From NCBI RefSeq assembly GCF_003265705.1, contig NW_020313278.1, positions 1,106,092-1,170,091 of the forward strand: a DNA stretch of 64,000 bases, read 5' to 3'. A program made the translations under genes and the position numbers. The number at the start of each line of letters is the position of its first letter. The stretch's first letter is position 1. The stretch is from Callorhinus ursinus. Taxonomy: Eukaryota; Chordata; Mammalia; Carnivora; Otariidae. Shown in pieces: positions 51,390 through 62,354 of this stretch. Under the pieces are notes generated by a model. That model saw only the letters and a program-made list of their open reading frames with translations. It ran no database searches and had not been told where the DNA came from.

Positions 51390-53260
51390 ATGGCTACCCA
51401 ATTTTTCCATAAATATCGATTAAGTCAAGTTGGCTGATGGCACTGTTCAACTCCTCTAATGCCTTTGTAATTTCCCGTCTACTTATCACATTAATTATTG
51501 AGAGGACCTCTGACTATAATTATAGATTTGTCTATTCCTTCTTGTAATTCTATCAGTTTTGCTTCATATATTTTGAGCTCCGTTTTTGGTGATGAAAGCT
51601 CAGTACTGTTATGTCCTCTTGGCAAATTGACCCTTCCATCTTCCTGGAATGAACATCTTTCTCCTGGGTAATGGGCTTTGCTCTGAAAGCTACATCGTGC
51701 GATATTCCAACTCTCTCTGGTGTTAGCATGATGTATCTTTTCCAGTTCTTTTATCTTTATATTTATCGTTTCATTCTTGTAGACAGCATATAGTTAAGTG
51801 TTGCTTTTTTTTTTTTAATCCAATCTGATAATCTCTGCCTTTTCACTGGGCTGTTTAGACTATTTACATTAATGTGATTATTGATACTCCGGGTCTTATC
51901 TATCTTCTCGCTATTTATTTTCTACTTATCTCACCTAGGGGCTGTTTCCTTTTTCTCTTTTTTCTGCCTTACTTGGGGTACACTTTGTGATTTGACTTTA
52001 TTTCCTTTGTTGGCTTCATAGCTATAACTCCGTCATTTTATGGTAATACTTGTGACTTGAGAACAGTCTGGTCTCCAGCATCCTGTACCACACTCCTCAC
52101 TTTGACAATGCCCAGTGAGTGGTGGGCTGGTTCCTGCTCCGGCCGGCCTTGACCCCGCACTTGCCCATGTACAACTATGAAAATGTGGGCATGTTTCCTT
52201 TGAGTCCCGTCAAAACTCTCCTGTACATCCTGACTTTGTTTCTAGTCACATTGTCTTAATTGTTTTTTTTTTTCTAAAGTGACTTTTACCACTGTGACAT
52301 TTTGTTTCCCATTCTCCCCCATCCTTCATTTGGTCCTATTTCATGGTGACATAGACTTTTCTTTGAACTTTTCCTTATTTAAAATTTTAAGATCTCTCTT
52401 ATCGCCTTCATTTCATGGGGATTGTGGAGAACTCATCTTCTGTTTCCTTGGTTGATTTTTCTTGAAATTGATATTTTTATTTTTATTTTTTTTTTAAGAT
52501 TTTATTTATTCATTTGAGACACAGAGATACAGAGAGAAAGAGAGAGCACAAGCAGGGGGAGAGGCAGAGGGAGGGGGAGAAGCAGGCTCCCCGCTGAGCC
52601 GGGAGCCTGACATGGGGCTCCATCCCAGGACCCTGGGATCATGACCTGAGCCGAAGGCAGATGCTTAACCATCTGAGCCACCCAGGTGCCCCGAAATTGA
52701 TATTTTTAAAAGAGTACCTTTCATTGTGCTCTCCTCCCCCGCCTATTTTGGGGGGGGTGGCGATAGGTGTCATGATCTTTATTTGTTCATTAATTATAAG
52801 TTTGAATACACCCAGAGCTGGATCAGGCTGCAGCTCCAATTTCTTTTGTCATTTCAAACTCTCTCAAGCAAAAATCTGGTTTGTTTTCTACTTTTTGGCT
52901 CTGTGGGCACATTCCCCACCATGTTCTGTGCTCATTGCCGAGCTATTTTGTTCCCGACCTCTCTGTGTGATCACCTGGCAAAGTCTGTGCCTCCTGTCAC
53001 CTCATTCACCTCCAGCCCAGCGGTGTCTTTGGCCCGTCTGCTACATTTCACCTTGACCTTCCCGACCATCCAGAGGGTGTCCACTGGGTCAGCACAAGAC
53101 CCATTCCAGGAGTGAATCATTCCCTTGGGTTTTGTCCCGATTAGAGATTTTGTATTTATTTTTGGATCAGCCCTTTTATATCTCTGACATTTATTTTCAA
53201 GGAAATTGGTTTCCTGCTTGATGTCTGAGAAGGTATTTGTTGAGACTCAGCCTCACCAAA
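51390..53260 (-). mobile_element. Old L1 (L1M-type) antisense, interrupted by a SINE
   Basis: ACCTCTGACTATAATTATAGATTTGTCTATTCC, AATTCTATCAGTTTTGCTTCATATATTTTGAGC, TCTTGTAGACAGCATATAGTTAAG, AATCCAATCTGATAATCTCTGCC, TTTACATTAATGTGATTATTGATA and TTGGCTTCATAGCTATAACTCCG are antisense L1 text in order. It resumes after the SINE and ends near TTGATGTCTGAGAAGGTATTTG. Very diverged. Confidence 0.75.
52480..52692 (-). mobile_element. CAN-SINE (antisense) inside an old L1
   Basis: Perfect 16-bp target duplication GAAATTGATATTTTTA (52464-52479, 52693-52708). Reverse tail AAGATTTTATTTATTC, GGAGAAGCAGGCTCCCCGC, GGACCCTGGGATCATGACC and GAGCCACCCAGGTGCCCC. Intact and recent. Confidence 0.98.
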
Positions 53261-53261
53261 A

Positions 53262-53595
53262 ATAATAATAATGGCCATAGCATCTGCCAGGTGCATTGCC
53301 TACATTATCTCTAATTCCCGCAGCAGGCCTGCATGGTAAATATTATCTCTGTTTTGCAGATACATTTTATTTATACCCCACCATGTTCCGGGAAGGTTTC
53401 TGGAAGATTTTATAAGGATTCATAAAATACGGCATCATAATGAAAGGTAAAGGTAGAGAAAATAGTTCAAAAAAAATCAGTGCGGAAATAGATTCTCATT
53501 CTATTTAAGAATCTTGCCTGCAACCATTAGAAGCAGTAAGTAGTAGAATTATGATTTGAACCTGGATCTTGCAGCTGCTAAACACTCCAGTGTTT
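53262..53595 (-). repeat. MIR SINE (antisense) with an unexplained 135-bp insert
   Basis: CATCTGCCAGGTGCATTGCCTACATTATCTCTAATTCCCGCAGC and TATTATCTCTGTTTTGCAGAT form one half. AGTAAGTAGTAGAATTATGATTTGAACCTGGATCTTGC forms the head half after about 135 bp (53366-53500) of AT-rich unassigned DNA. Confidence 0.6.
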
Positions 53596-53776
53596 GGGCT
53601 AGGCTGGACTGATTCAGACTGAGTAATAGCAAGACACAGGCAAAAGCCGGAGGTCAAAGCTCATGGTGGACAGTCCAAAGGTGGGACGTGAGCCATGCAT
53701 GCCACACTGGGGTCTGGCATCACTCCAGCATCGCTGACCACAGCTGTGAGCGGGGTGACTGTTTCTACTGTGCACT

Positions 53777-53800
53777 GGGCTGGGCTGGGCTGGGTCGGGT
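53777..53800 (+). repeat. (GGGCT)n short tandem repeat
   Basis: Four to five GGGCT units in a row; minor local slippage. Confidence 0.85.
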
Positions 53801-53861
53801 CTCAGGAGACCCAGCTCCATGAGTCCCTGGAGTGAATAATCACCGAGTTCCTTTTTAAAAG

Positions 53862-54820
53862 CCGTACAATGATTGAGCATCTACTGTGGTCAAGGCATGC
53901 GCTGATAGGTGCGGGCTCCAGACATGAAGGCATTGCCTCTGTCTTCTGGGAGCTCATAGTCCAGTGGGTAAGGCAGATGTTAAAGAAAGAAATATAAGCA
54001 TAATAAAACAAGTTACAGTGGCTATGAGGGAAAAAGAAGTGGATCCATGGGACTAACACAGGGCTGATTTGGGGTAAGAATGGAGGTCAGGGGAGGGCTC
54101 TCTGAAGAAATACCACAGGACTGGACTTTTTAGTTGACACCTGCTATTTTTGCTCGGACCTTCTCCCTTTCTTTGGTAAGAGAGCTTCTTTTGGGGAGAC
54201 TCCTTCATTCTGTGTGTTTTGGGTATGGTTGTCTCCTTCTCTCAGGTGTAGGAATGTGACCCAGACCTGGTCAATCAGAATACTGTAATCCTCTGACCAT
54301 GTGATGGTCTAGGCAGAGGCACATGGTCTGAGAGAAATCAGAATCCATTCTAGGCTCTTCGTCCTCCAGAGCCAATGGGGAGGATGCTGTCTTTCCACTG
54401 TGGTTCTACCATAACCATGTGAGCCTGGGGCTTCTGACAACCCTCTTGGTCCCACACGTCCAAGAGACAGAGAAAGACTGAACACCAAGGGCATGTTTCA
54501 AACCCCCAAATCCAGCCTTGCCTGGAGCCTGACTTCTTAGATACCAGAACCAATGAGTTTCCTGTTTTTGGGGGGCTAAGCTAGTTTGAGTTGGGTTTCT
54601 ATTCCTTGTATCTGAAAGGAGCCTACTACAGATCTGAAACCACAGAGATTAGCCATGTGGATATTGGGAGGAACTGTGTCGCACGCAGAGGGAACAGCAT
54701 GTGCAAGGGGACGTCACTGAATTGAGGAGGCCAGTGTGGCTAGAGCGAGTGGACAAGGGGGCAGCACAGCCGTTGGACTCGTGCACTGTACAGGCTGCCT
54801 GGATGAGAGGCAGAGGCAGT
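53862..54820 (-). repeat. L2 LINE (antisense), split by another repeat
   Basis: Left part: TGAGCATCTACTGTGG, GGAGCTCATAGTCCAGTGGGTAAGGCAG, AAACAAGTTACAGTGGCTATGAGG, CAGGGGAGGGCTCTCTGAAG. Right part from about 54650: GAGGGAACAGCATGTGCAAG, GAGGAGGCCAGTGTGGCTAGAGCGAGTGG. Together they are one antisense L2. Confidence 0.75.
54133..54648 (+). repeat. Unresolved LTR-like insert within L2
   Basis: GGAATGTGACCCAGACCTGGTCAATCAGAATAC, CCTTGCCTGGAGCCTGACTTC and GCTAAGCTAGTTTGAGTTGGGTTTC match a common mammalian repeat ending TTAAGCCAGTTTGAGTTGGGTTTCTGTCACTTG. I cannot give the family name. Confidence 0.5.
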
Positions 54821-54825
54821 TGGTG

Positions 54826-55276
54826 TAGGTACGCAGGGTTGAATAGTGTCCTCCCAAATTTGTGGCCCTTTGGAGCCTCAGAGTGTGACCTCATTTGGCA
54901 ACAGGTCTTGTAGATATAATTAATTCAGATGAAGTCACTTGGATGAGGGCGGGCCCTAATTGTGATGTCTGGTGTTTGGAGGAGGCCGTGTGAAGACACA
55001 GAGGGACGCACGGGGCTGGGTGGGGGGAAACACCACGTGTCACAGAGAGAGACGGGAGCAGTGTGGCTGCATGCCCAGGAACACCCAGAAGTTTCAGCAA
55101 CCACCAGACCCTGGAAGAGGTCAGGAATGACCCCCCCCGCCCCCCAGAGCCTCCAGAGGGAGCATGGCCCTGCCGACACCTTGACTTCCAGCCTCCAGAG
55201 CTGAGAGAGAATGTATGTCGCTTTAAGCCATCCTGTTAGTGGTACTTTGTTGGCAGCCCTGGGAAACGAATACAGT
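54826..55276 (+). repeat. MLT1-type (ERVL-MaLR) LTR, near complete
   Basis: GGGTTGAATAGTGTCCTCCCAAA, GAGTGTGACCTCATTTGGCAACAGGTC, GCGGGCCCTAATTGTGATGTCTGGTG, GCCGTGTGAAGACACAGAGG, CCTGCCGACACCTTGACTTCCAGCCTCCAGAGC, TAGTGGTACTTTGTTGGCAGCCCTGGGAAACGAATACAG. Full MLT1 order. Confidence 0.85.
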
Positions 55277-56437
55277 GGATCAATATTCCAGATTCTTCGT
55301 GCCCTGGTGGGACGACTCTGAGGCCCAGCCCATAGTCATGGTCATGGTCTCCAGCAGGACCTAGCTACTGCTCCCCAGAGGGGAGCCTGCTCATCATTGC
55401 ATCCTCTGCTGGCTCGTCTCCCTTCTCCTTCACTTTGTCTCCTGGGATCACTTCCCGAATAAACCACTCCTGCCCAAATCCTTGTCTGAGGGTCTGCTTT
55501 CGGGGAATCCAAAGCAGATGGGGGCCACTGAAGCCAGCAGTGGCCTGGTGGAGAGGGGCTCAGGAGGAAGTTGGTGCAGTTGGCAGGAGACATGTCACAG
55601 ACAGATTAATGAGTTTGGCTTAATCCCGAGTGTTTTAGGAAGAACGGGAGCAGGGAGTGGGGTCTGACACTCCTTCTTCAAGGATCCCATTGGCAGTTAT
55701 TCCGACAACGGCTTGGTGGGCGGTGAAAGCTTTGCAGGAGACCAATCTCAGTGGCCCTTCTCCTTTCTGTAATTCAAGATCTGAGGTCAAGGTCCCCACT
55801 GGGGATGGAGTGAGATGCTCAGGAGGCTCAGCAAGATGCAATTTTCTGCCTGTGGATCTTGGGGACCTCTTGTTATTCCGTAGACTCTTAGTTAACACTC
55901 AATTGCTGAGTATTTCTCATTGCCTCTCCTCACTGACAGACAATGGGCTGGTCTTACAAAACAAGACAATGTTTTCCCCCATGAATGGGGCTTAGGATTG
56001 GAGCGAGAGAGGGAGCGCGTGCCGCCGTCAGGGAGCATTCTGGCGGTGTCTCTGTTTTCAAGTGAGCAATAATTTCCCTGCTGTCAAGGGAGGCAGAGGG
56101 GACCCGGGTGCGAGGCAGAGGTGACCTTTTGGATCTGCTTCCCCGCTCTGCAACTCCTTTGGAATTTGTGTATAATTTGCATTTGCGGCGAGATGGGCCA
56201 CATGGGACACACTTTCACCCAAGACTGTAATTTGTTTGCCATCAGACGGGAAATGGTCTGATCCAGAGTCTAAATCCGGAAGGGGACAGAAAGGTAATGC
56301 GGCTATTGGTGGAGGGGCAGGCACACAGTGGGCACTCAGTAAATCCACCCATCTGTCCTTCTCTTCTGTTCTTTCCCTTCTTCCCCCCTCCAAACTTTAT
56401 TTCTGAGGCCCGAGTCACCTCTACAATAGACCCATGA
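55277..56437. other. No gene seen; possible LTR-like end at the left
   Basis: 55400-55540 (GTCTCCTGGGATCACTTCCCGAATAAACCACTCC, CCAAATCCTTGTCTGAGGGTCTGC) resembles the 3' part of another old mammalian repeat. The remainder is unassigned, with frames up to 112 codons lacking domains. Confidence 0.42.
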
Positions 56438-57005
56438 AATGGCATCCAGCCTCAGTTTGATTACTGCCAGTGACGGGGAAGTCACTCCCTTTCATGACAT
56501 TCCAGTTCGGAGCTGACAATGAGAAAATTCAGTTTTTAGTTGCTGGGGGTTATTTATCTCTCTGTACCTCCCATCCACTGGGTCTACTTGTGCTTCGCAG
56601 TAGAGCCACAAAATAAATCTTGTTTCTCCATCAGTGCCATTCAGGCATATGAAGACAGTACTTATATCCCTGACAAGTCTTTTTCTGGGGGGGAGGTGGG
56701 TAAAGAATAAGTTAATTCCTCAACCTTTCTGCCTGGTCTTTTACAAGCAAATTCCAATAGTCTTTATCTTTTTTGAAATGGTGGCCTTGACTCCAGGTGT
56801 AAGACCGTACGGTGGGGACCAGATATGGAATATATCCTCCTCTTCCCTGGACAATATACCTCTATTGATGCAACCAAAGATAACATAAGTCTTCCAAATG
56901 TTTTTATGTTTAGTTTTTTGGTGGCAGCCACATTAAACTGCATTGACTAAGATCCTTAAATCAGGAGTTGAAAAGTCAGATACTGTCAGAGGCCAAGCAG
57001 GTAAA
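56438..57005 (-). repeat. CR1/L3-type LINE remnant (antisense), unusually long
   Basis: GCCAGTGACGGGGAAGTCACTCCC, TAGAGCCACAAAATAAATC, CATATGAAGACAGTACTTATATCCC, TTCCTCAACCTTTC, CCAATAGTCTTTATC, ACTCCAGGTGTAAGACC, GACAATATACCTCTATTGATGCAACCAAAGATAACAT, TGGTGGCAGCCACATTAAACTGCATTGACT. Over 550 bp stays collinear with reversed CR1/L3 text. Confidence 0.72.
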
Positions 57006-57547
57006 CTAAATGAGCAAAACATTCTGGGTGAGGCTTGCAGTGACCTGAAGAATTCCTGCCCCTTTCATAATGAGCAGCAGCTCTTAGCTACAGCTGATTG
57101 TTGCCATGCAGGGTGTAGGCTTGGTGTTAAAAATTAGGAACTTTACATAAAAATCCAGACTTGCAACTTCTTTAAAAGGAAAAAAAACCCCAAACATCTG
57201 GCAACTTTGTTCTCATATTCCAACATGACTAAGGCTCAATTGTGGCTGTCAGAGGCTCTTGAGCAATCCTGCAGAAGCAGCCAAGAGGGCGTCGGACCCT
57301 TTGCATGTGACTACGATGACTTCATCTGTCAAATGGCATGGTCAAACCGTACCCAGTCTCCTGGTGCAGCAAGGTTCAGACGCTCTGTTTTCAGATGTCA
57401 TTTATGGAAGTGATAACAAAGGGAGAGGCTCCATCTGGGATGTTTTGGAGGCTCAGCATCTTGCACTTTATTATGAGAACTTCTACAAGCTCATTACTTT
57501 AGTATCTCTGGTAGAGAATGTTTATGGAACATAAAACCGGAAAGAAG
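57006..57547. other. No gene seen
   Basis: Unassigned unique sequence. A + frame at 57259-57534 (91 codons) has no domain. Confidence 0.45.
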
Positions 57548-58090
57548 GGAGTAGGGGTGGGGTGGGGGCACTATTTAGATAGGGAGGTCAGGGAAGCCTG
57601 CTCTGACAAGGTGACTTTGACTAGACGCCTAAATGAGGGGAATGAATAAGCCATGAGGATGGTGGGGGAAGAGAATGTTCAGGCAGCTAGTGCAAAGGTC
57701 CTGAGGTCAGAGTGTTCTTGGCGTGTTTGAGGAGCAGCGAGGGACCTGTGACTGTGGAGCATAGAGAGGGCTGAGCAGTGCTGGAGGATGAGGTGGGAGG
57801 AGAGGGTCGGGGGCCGTGACATGTAGGGTTGGATGGGCCATCGTGATGATCTGGACCGTCAGTGGGATGCCAATATTCCACAAATATTCATGACCTCCTT
57901 CTATGTGCCAGGCACCGTGCAAGGTGTTAGAAACACAGCAGTGAGCAAAATGGATAAAATCCTTGACCTCATAGGGCTTAAATCCTAGTGCAGGGAGCAT
58001 GTGTGTGTGCGCAGCGTATAAAATAAACAAGGAACTTACATAGTATGCACAAAGAGAAAAATAAAGCAGGGAGGGGAGACCGGCATGATT
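57548..58090 (-). repeat. Two antisense L2 LINE fragments
   Basis: First: AGGGAGGTCAGGGAAGCCTGCTCTGACAAGGTGAC, GCTAGTGCAAAGGTCCTGAGGTCAG, GGCGTGTTTGAGGAGCAGCGAGG, GACATGTAGGGTTGGATGGGCC. Second starts at about 57880: CCACAAATATTCATGACCTCC, TATGTGCCAGGCACCGTGCAAGGTG, ACACAGCAGTGAGCAAAATGG, ATCCTTGACCTCATAGGGC. The second repeats the 3' end, so there are two insertions. Confidence 0.78.
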
Positions 58091-58217
58091 TGGGGCCAGT
58101 GTTTCAGCCTCTCTGAAGCTCGATATACTTATTTTTAAAAGAGCCTCCTCTTGCTGTCAGGTTTACCTGACTCTGAAGACTTGTGTTCATCCTTCCAAGA
58201 CCCAGCAGCCTCTGGAT

Positions 58218-58433
58218 CAGGGGTTCTCAATCTCGGCACCGTGGCCATCTGGGGCTGGACCATTCCCGGTTGTGGGACCGCCCTGTGCTCTGCAGGAGGG
58301 TGAGCGGCGTCCCTGGGCTCACCCCCTTGATGCCCAGAGCACCTCTGCCCCCGGGCTGACAACCAGAAATGCGTCCACCCCATCTCCAGGTGTTCCAACG
58401 CGGCCGAAACCACCCCCTGTTGAGAAGCACCAC
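58218..58433 (-). repeat. MER20 hAT element, near full length (antisense)
   Basis: CAGGGGTTCTCAATCTCGGCACCGTGGCCATCTGGGGCTGGACCATTCC, GTGGGACCGCCCTGTGC, GATGCCCAGAGCACC, CTGACAACCAGAAATGCGTCC and CCCTGTTGAGAAGCACC follow reversed MER20 end to end (about 216 bp; consensus about 219). The 8-bp flanks CTCTGGAT and CTCTAGGG are similar, consistent with an eroded hAT target duplication. Confidence 0.9.
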
Positions 58434-58824
58434 CCTCTAGGGAACTGTTTCTGACTTTCAAGGTTCAGTGTAAAATCAGGTAGGTCTCAAGTTGGCCACA
58501 GAGTGGACAGTACGTCCCATACTCCTGCCCGCTGTGGAGAGTCTTCCCTCCACCCGGAGAGCACGTGGAGCCCAGCCTCTGACTTGCTGTGCCTGGTATC
58601 TGTCCAGGGAGTGGGTAGGAGATGAAGAAGGTACCACCAGGCCATCAGGGTATTAACAAGAATACAATTACTTCTTGATACTACATCACAGGGACACTGC
58701 CTTCCCCATTCTGGGAAGGGTGCCTCCTCTAACGTTTCTCGTGGAGACTTGGAAACATTGACAATGATGGAGTGAGCATCACCCAGCTCCAACAATGATC
58801 AACGGAGGGCCACTCTTGTTTCGC
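58434..58824. other. No gene seen
   Basis: Unassigned; a 102-codon minus frame (58795-58487) has no domain. Confidence 0.42.
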
Positions 58825-59040
58825 TCCCATCCACCCCCGAAGGGCTTTCCCTCCCATGTTATTTTGGAGTTAATCCCAGAATTATATCCTTTAATTTATA
58901 AAGCTTTCAGGATATATCTCTAAAAGGTAAGGACAATTAAGAATGTACCCACAATACCATTATCACAGCTAAGGAATTAGTAATTCTTTAATATCATCCA
59001 ATATCCTGTGTCTAGGAGCTATAATTGCTTCCTATTCCCT
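58825..59040 (-). mobile_element. Old L1 3' UTR fragment (antisense)
   Basis: TTATTTTGGAGTTAATCCCAGAATTATATCC, TTTCAGGATATATCTCTAAAAGGTAAGGAC, ACCCACAATACCATTATCACAGCTAAGGAATTAGTAATTC, TTAATATCATCCAATATCCTGTG. A familiar old-L1 antisense stretch. Confidence 0.55.
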
Positions 59041-59059
59041 TCACCACCCTCCCACGTTC

Positions 59060-59330
59060 AGTCTGGGAGCCCTGTCATCCTGTCAACTCCAGACCCATCC
59101 TGAGCCCGTCCATTCTGCCGCCTCTCTGAAACCACCAAGCCAGCCTCGTCCAGGGCGATCTCTGACCTCTGTCTACCTCTTGAGCCCACCTGCTGCCCCC
59201 TCTCCTCCCTTCACTCCCCGCCAGCCACACTGCGCTCCTTGCTGGCCCCCAAATGCGCCCAGTGCTGTCTCTCCTCCAGGGCCTCACGTTGGCCCTCACA
59301 TCCTCCCTGGTGCTCCGATTCTCTTCCATC
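59060..59330 (+). repeat. L2 LINE fragment (sense)
   Basis: TCTCCTCCCTTCACTCCCCGCCAGCCACACTGCGCTCCTTGCTGGCC matches sense L2 (CTCACTCCGCTCCAGCCACACTGGCCTCCTTGCTG), with weak flanking similarity. Confidence 0.58.
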
Positions 59331-59896
59331 AGGGCCCCATCCCCAATTTATCCAGGTCTCTGGAGTGCATCAGGGGTTAATGGTGTGAGTGCACCAGAAT
59401 CTCCCACGCAATCCACTGAAAATGCAGTGGCCCGAACTCTCCCCTTAGACACAGGCTCAGGGAATCCACACAGGGGTCTCTGCTTTGAGCGGGCACCCCA
59501 GAGGCTGATGAACTAAGGGGTACCCCGACCCCATGGTGAGGAACACCAGACCGGAGCCAGTTTGTAGCGAGAGTCCCATCTCTGTGTAATGCTGCCTTCC
59601 AGCAAACACAGGAGACTAATTATGCAGTGCTGTCGAGACCTTCCAGAAACGCTCAGCTACCTTGTTAATTGAAGCTCAACAAAACCCAGCCTGGAGGTTG
59701 GGATAAAAATAGCTTTGTGCAGGTTAAAAGGTAAAATGAGCATTTGGCATCAGGAATTTATTTCTCAAGGTTGCGGGGTTGGGGGTTGGTCAGAAATGTG
59801 AATATGTGTGTCCTGGTATTTGTGCGGGTCATTTGGAGCAGAAACGCTGTGTTGCACACGCCAACCCTAACAATGAGATCATCTTAACAACATAAT
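59331..59896. other. Unique sequence; possible conserved noncoding element
   Basis: No repeat recognised. 59600-59770 is AT-richer, with ACTAATTATGCAG and CTTGTTAATTGAAGC homeodomain-like cores and GGGATAAAAATAGC (MEF2/TATA-like). Candidate regulatory block by composition only. Confidence 0.3.
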
Positions 59897-60025
59897 GTAT
59901 GAGTTTCTTGGGGCTGCTGTAACAAATGACCAGGGGTAAGGGGCTTAAAACAACAGAAATTTTTTCTGTCACAGCCCCGCAGGTTGGAAGCCTGAAAGAC
60001 GGGGGCTGGTAGGGCCCTGCTTTCT

Positions 60026-60744
60026 TTCTTTTTTTTTTTTTAATTTTTTATTGTTATGTTAATCACCATATATTACATAATTTGTTTTGGTGTAGTGTTC
60101 CATGATTCATTGTTTGTTCATAACACCTAGTGCTCCATGCAGAATGTGCCCTCTTTAATACCCATCACCAGGCTAACCCATCCCCCTACCCTTCGCCCCT
60201 CTAGAAACCTCGGTTTGTTTTTCAGAGTCCATCATCTCTCCTGGTTCGTCTCCCCGTCTGACTTACTCCCCTTCATTCTTCCCCTCCTGCTATCTTCTTC
60301 TTTTTCTTTTTTCTTAACATATGTTGCATTATTTGTTTCAGAGGTACAGATCTGTGATTCATCAGTCATGTACAATTCACAGCGCTCACCGTAGCACATA
60401 CCCTCCCCAATGTCCATCACCCAGCCACCCCATCCCTCCCACCCCCCACCACTCCAGCAACCCTCGGTTTGTTCCTGAGATTAAGAATTCCTCATATCAG
60501 TGAGGTCATATGCTATGTCTTTCTCTGATTGACTTCTTTCACTCAGCATAACACCCTCCAGTTCCATCCACGTCGTTGCACATGGCAAGATCTCATTCCT
60601 TTTGATGGCTGCATAATATTCCATGGTGTATATATACCACCTCTTCTTTATCCATTCATCTGTCGATGGGCATCTTGGCTCTTTCCACAGTTTGGCTATT
60701 GTGGACATTGCTGCTATAAACATTGGGGTGCACGTACCCCTTCG
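60026..60744 (-). mobile_element. Young 5'-truncated carnivore L1 (antisense) inside an LTR
   Basis: Same 3' UTR family as the copies at 23838 and 63025. Bounded by a perfect 15-bp target duplication AGGGCCCTGCTTTCT (60011-60025 and 60745-60759), giving 719 bp. It contains the L1 3' UTR and only the last part of ORF2. Confidence 0.98.
60481..60744 (-). pseudogene. L1 ORF2 C-terminal tail, frameshifted
   Basis: The frame ([18 protein letters not shown] onward) is the last about 70 residues of ORF2. Compared with the copy at 24296, a 2-bp deletion near 60511 (CATATGCTATGTC against CATATGATACATGTC) changes the final residues (KDIAYDL in place of KDMYHMT). Confidence 0.9.
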
Positions 60745-61045
60745 AGGGCCCTGCTTTCTCTGAAGCCTCTAGGGGGGACTCTGTTCCATGCCTCTCGCTT
60801 AGCTTCTGGTGCCACTGGAAATCCTGGGTGTTCCTTGGCTTGTAGAGACATCACTCACTCCAGTCTCCACCTCTGTCCCCAAGTGGCTTTATCCTTATGT
60901 GTTTGCATCTGTGTCCAGATGCCCCTCTTCTTAAAAGGACACCAGTGCTGGATCAAGGTTCTCCCTAATGATCTCATCTTCACCTGATTCCATCTGCAGC
61001 AACCCTCTTTCCAGACAAGGTCCCATCACAGGTATGGGGGTGGGG

Positions 61046-61504
61046 GGGTTATAGGCTGAGGCTGTGATCGGCACACACTTATGTACACAGAGACCTAAGC
61101 TCAGGCTCATCCCTTTTGCAGATGGGCAAAATCACCTGTCACACCTACCTGGGGGTGCAGTCACTTTGGCTCTGGTCCTGAGATCTTGGAGTCTCAAGAA
61201 TGAAGGCAGATAATTCGATGTCAGTGTTTTAGGAGGTTTTGGTGCTTGCATGACAGCCCTCCCAACTGGGGAATCAAAGTTGGGTTCCAGACCAAACCAG
61301 AGAGACAGGCTTTTCCAAAGACTGTATGTTTCCAAATTCAGTCATTTCCCGGGTTCTCCCCCACCGTTCCGTGCCCTTCTCCACAGAAGCTCCTACGACG
61401 AGACTGGTAGGAGGTGTGTGTGTGGGGGGAAGATGAGGGCACATCCGGACCCTCCAGCTACATGGCCTTGTGTGATCTAACCCTTCTCTAATTCTGTTTA
61501 TCGC
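61046..61504. other. No gene seen
   Basis: Unassigned unique sequence. Confidence 0.42.
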
Positions 61505-61680
61505 TGAACGGATTCATTCAACGTTGGCTCAGGAAGTAGGTGAGCTTCTCCTCTAGGCCACCTGCTAGACAGCCACATGGAGGCTGAGGTTACGGAACAG
61601 AGTGAACAGAACAGACCAAGTCCCTCTACTTACAGAGCCTTCATTCTCCAGAGGAGCAGATGAGGAATCAAGGAATGAAT
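61505..61680 (-). repeat. L2 LINE 3' region (antisense), diverged
   Basis: CGGATTCATTCAACGTTGGCTCAGGAAG, GAGGTTACGGAACAGAGTGAACAGAACAGACCAAGTCCCTCTACTTACAGAGCCTTCATTCTCC follows TTCATTCAACAAAT ... ACAGTGAACAAAACAGACAAAAATCCCTGCC ... GAGCTTACATTCTAG. Confidence 0.6.
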
Positions 61681-62354
61681 GACCCACCACTGTTGGCTTC
61701 CACCGTGTCTTTTTGTCCTAGGAAGTCTGATGTTCCAACAGGCCATGACCATGGGCCCCATGCCATCCAGACCTGAGAGGGGAAAAGAGACGTGTCTCTT
61801 GCACACATACCCGGATGTGGGGAGGGCTGTGTGCTGGCCCTGTCCCAACCCCGGGCAGGTCTGTCTGTGTAAAGGAGAGCCTGTAGGCAGGGGTTCTCTC
61901 TTCGAAGCCACCTTTTCTTGAAGCACCTAGCAGTAAATTGGGAGCAGGGACCCAAGGACGGATGTTTTTTGCCCTCTCTATTTCACTATCGATTCTATTT
62001 TCATGCCAGAACTCGGTGTGATTCATAAAATTCCAACCATACAGTAGACGGCAGGCAGGGAGAGGGATGGAGAGGCACCAAAGGGCTCACTCTTCACTGT
62101 GCACCTCCCAGGGCTGAGCGTGAGGTGAGTGAGGCACTTGCCTGGGGTGCAAAACCTAAGGGGGTGCCCCCAAACACAGCAATCACGATAAATACTATTT
62201 TAATGCACTCTTTTAACAAATCAAAATTAATGCAGAAACATCTATGATGAACAAAATATCAAACTTTTAAGTGAGATCATATAGGCAAAGGTCCTAGCTC
62301 CAGGCTTGGCATGTAGTAGGTCTTCAGGAAATCAAACACAAGAATGGGAAAATA
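61681..62354. other. No gene seen; unresolved repeat-like patch
   Basis: 62110-62175 (GAGTGAGGCACTTGCCTGGGGTGCAAAACCTAAGGGGGTGCC) resembles a mammalian repeat with GAGGCACCTGCCT-GGGCGCAAAATTTAAGGGGGCGCC, family not named. 62295-62335 (GGCTTGGCATGTAGTAGG) is an L2-like scrap. Confidence 0.4.

Larger units (their letters stand above)
59897..61045 (-). repeat. MLT1-type LTR (antisense), split by a young L1
   Basis: TGTATGAGTTTCTTGGGGCTGCTGTAACAAATGACC, GGGGCTTAAAACAACAGAAATT and CTGTCACAGCCCC precede the L1. CTGAAGCCTCTAGGGGGGACTC, TTAGCTTCTGGTGCC, GTTCCTTGGCTTGTAGAGAC and TAATGATCTCATC follow it. Excising the L1 and one 15-bp duplication restores a continuous antisense LTR. Confidence 0.75.
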
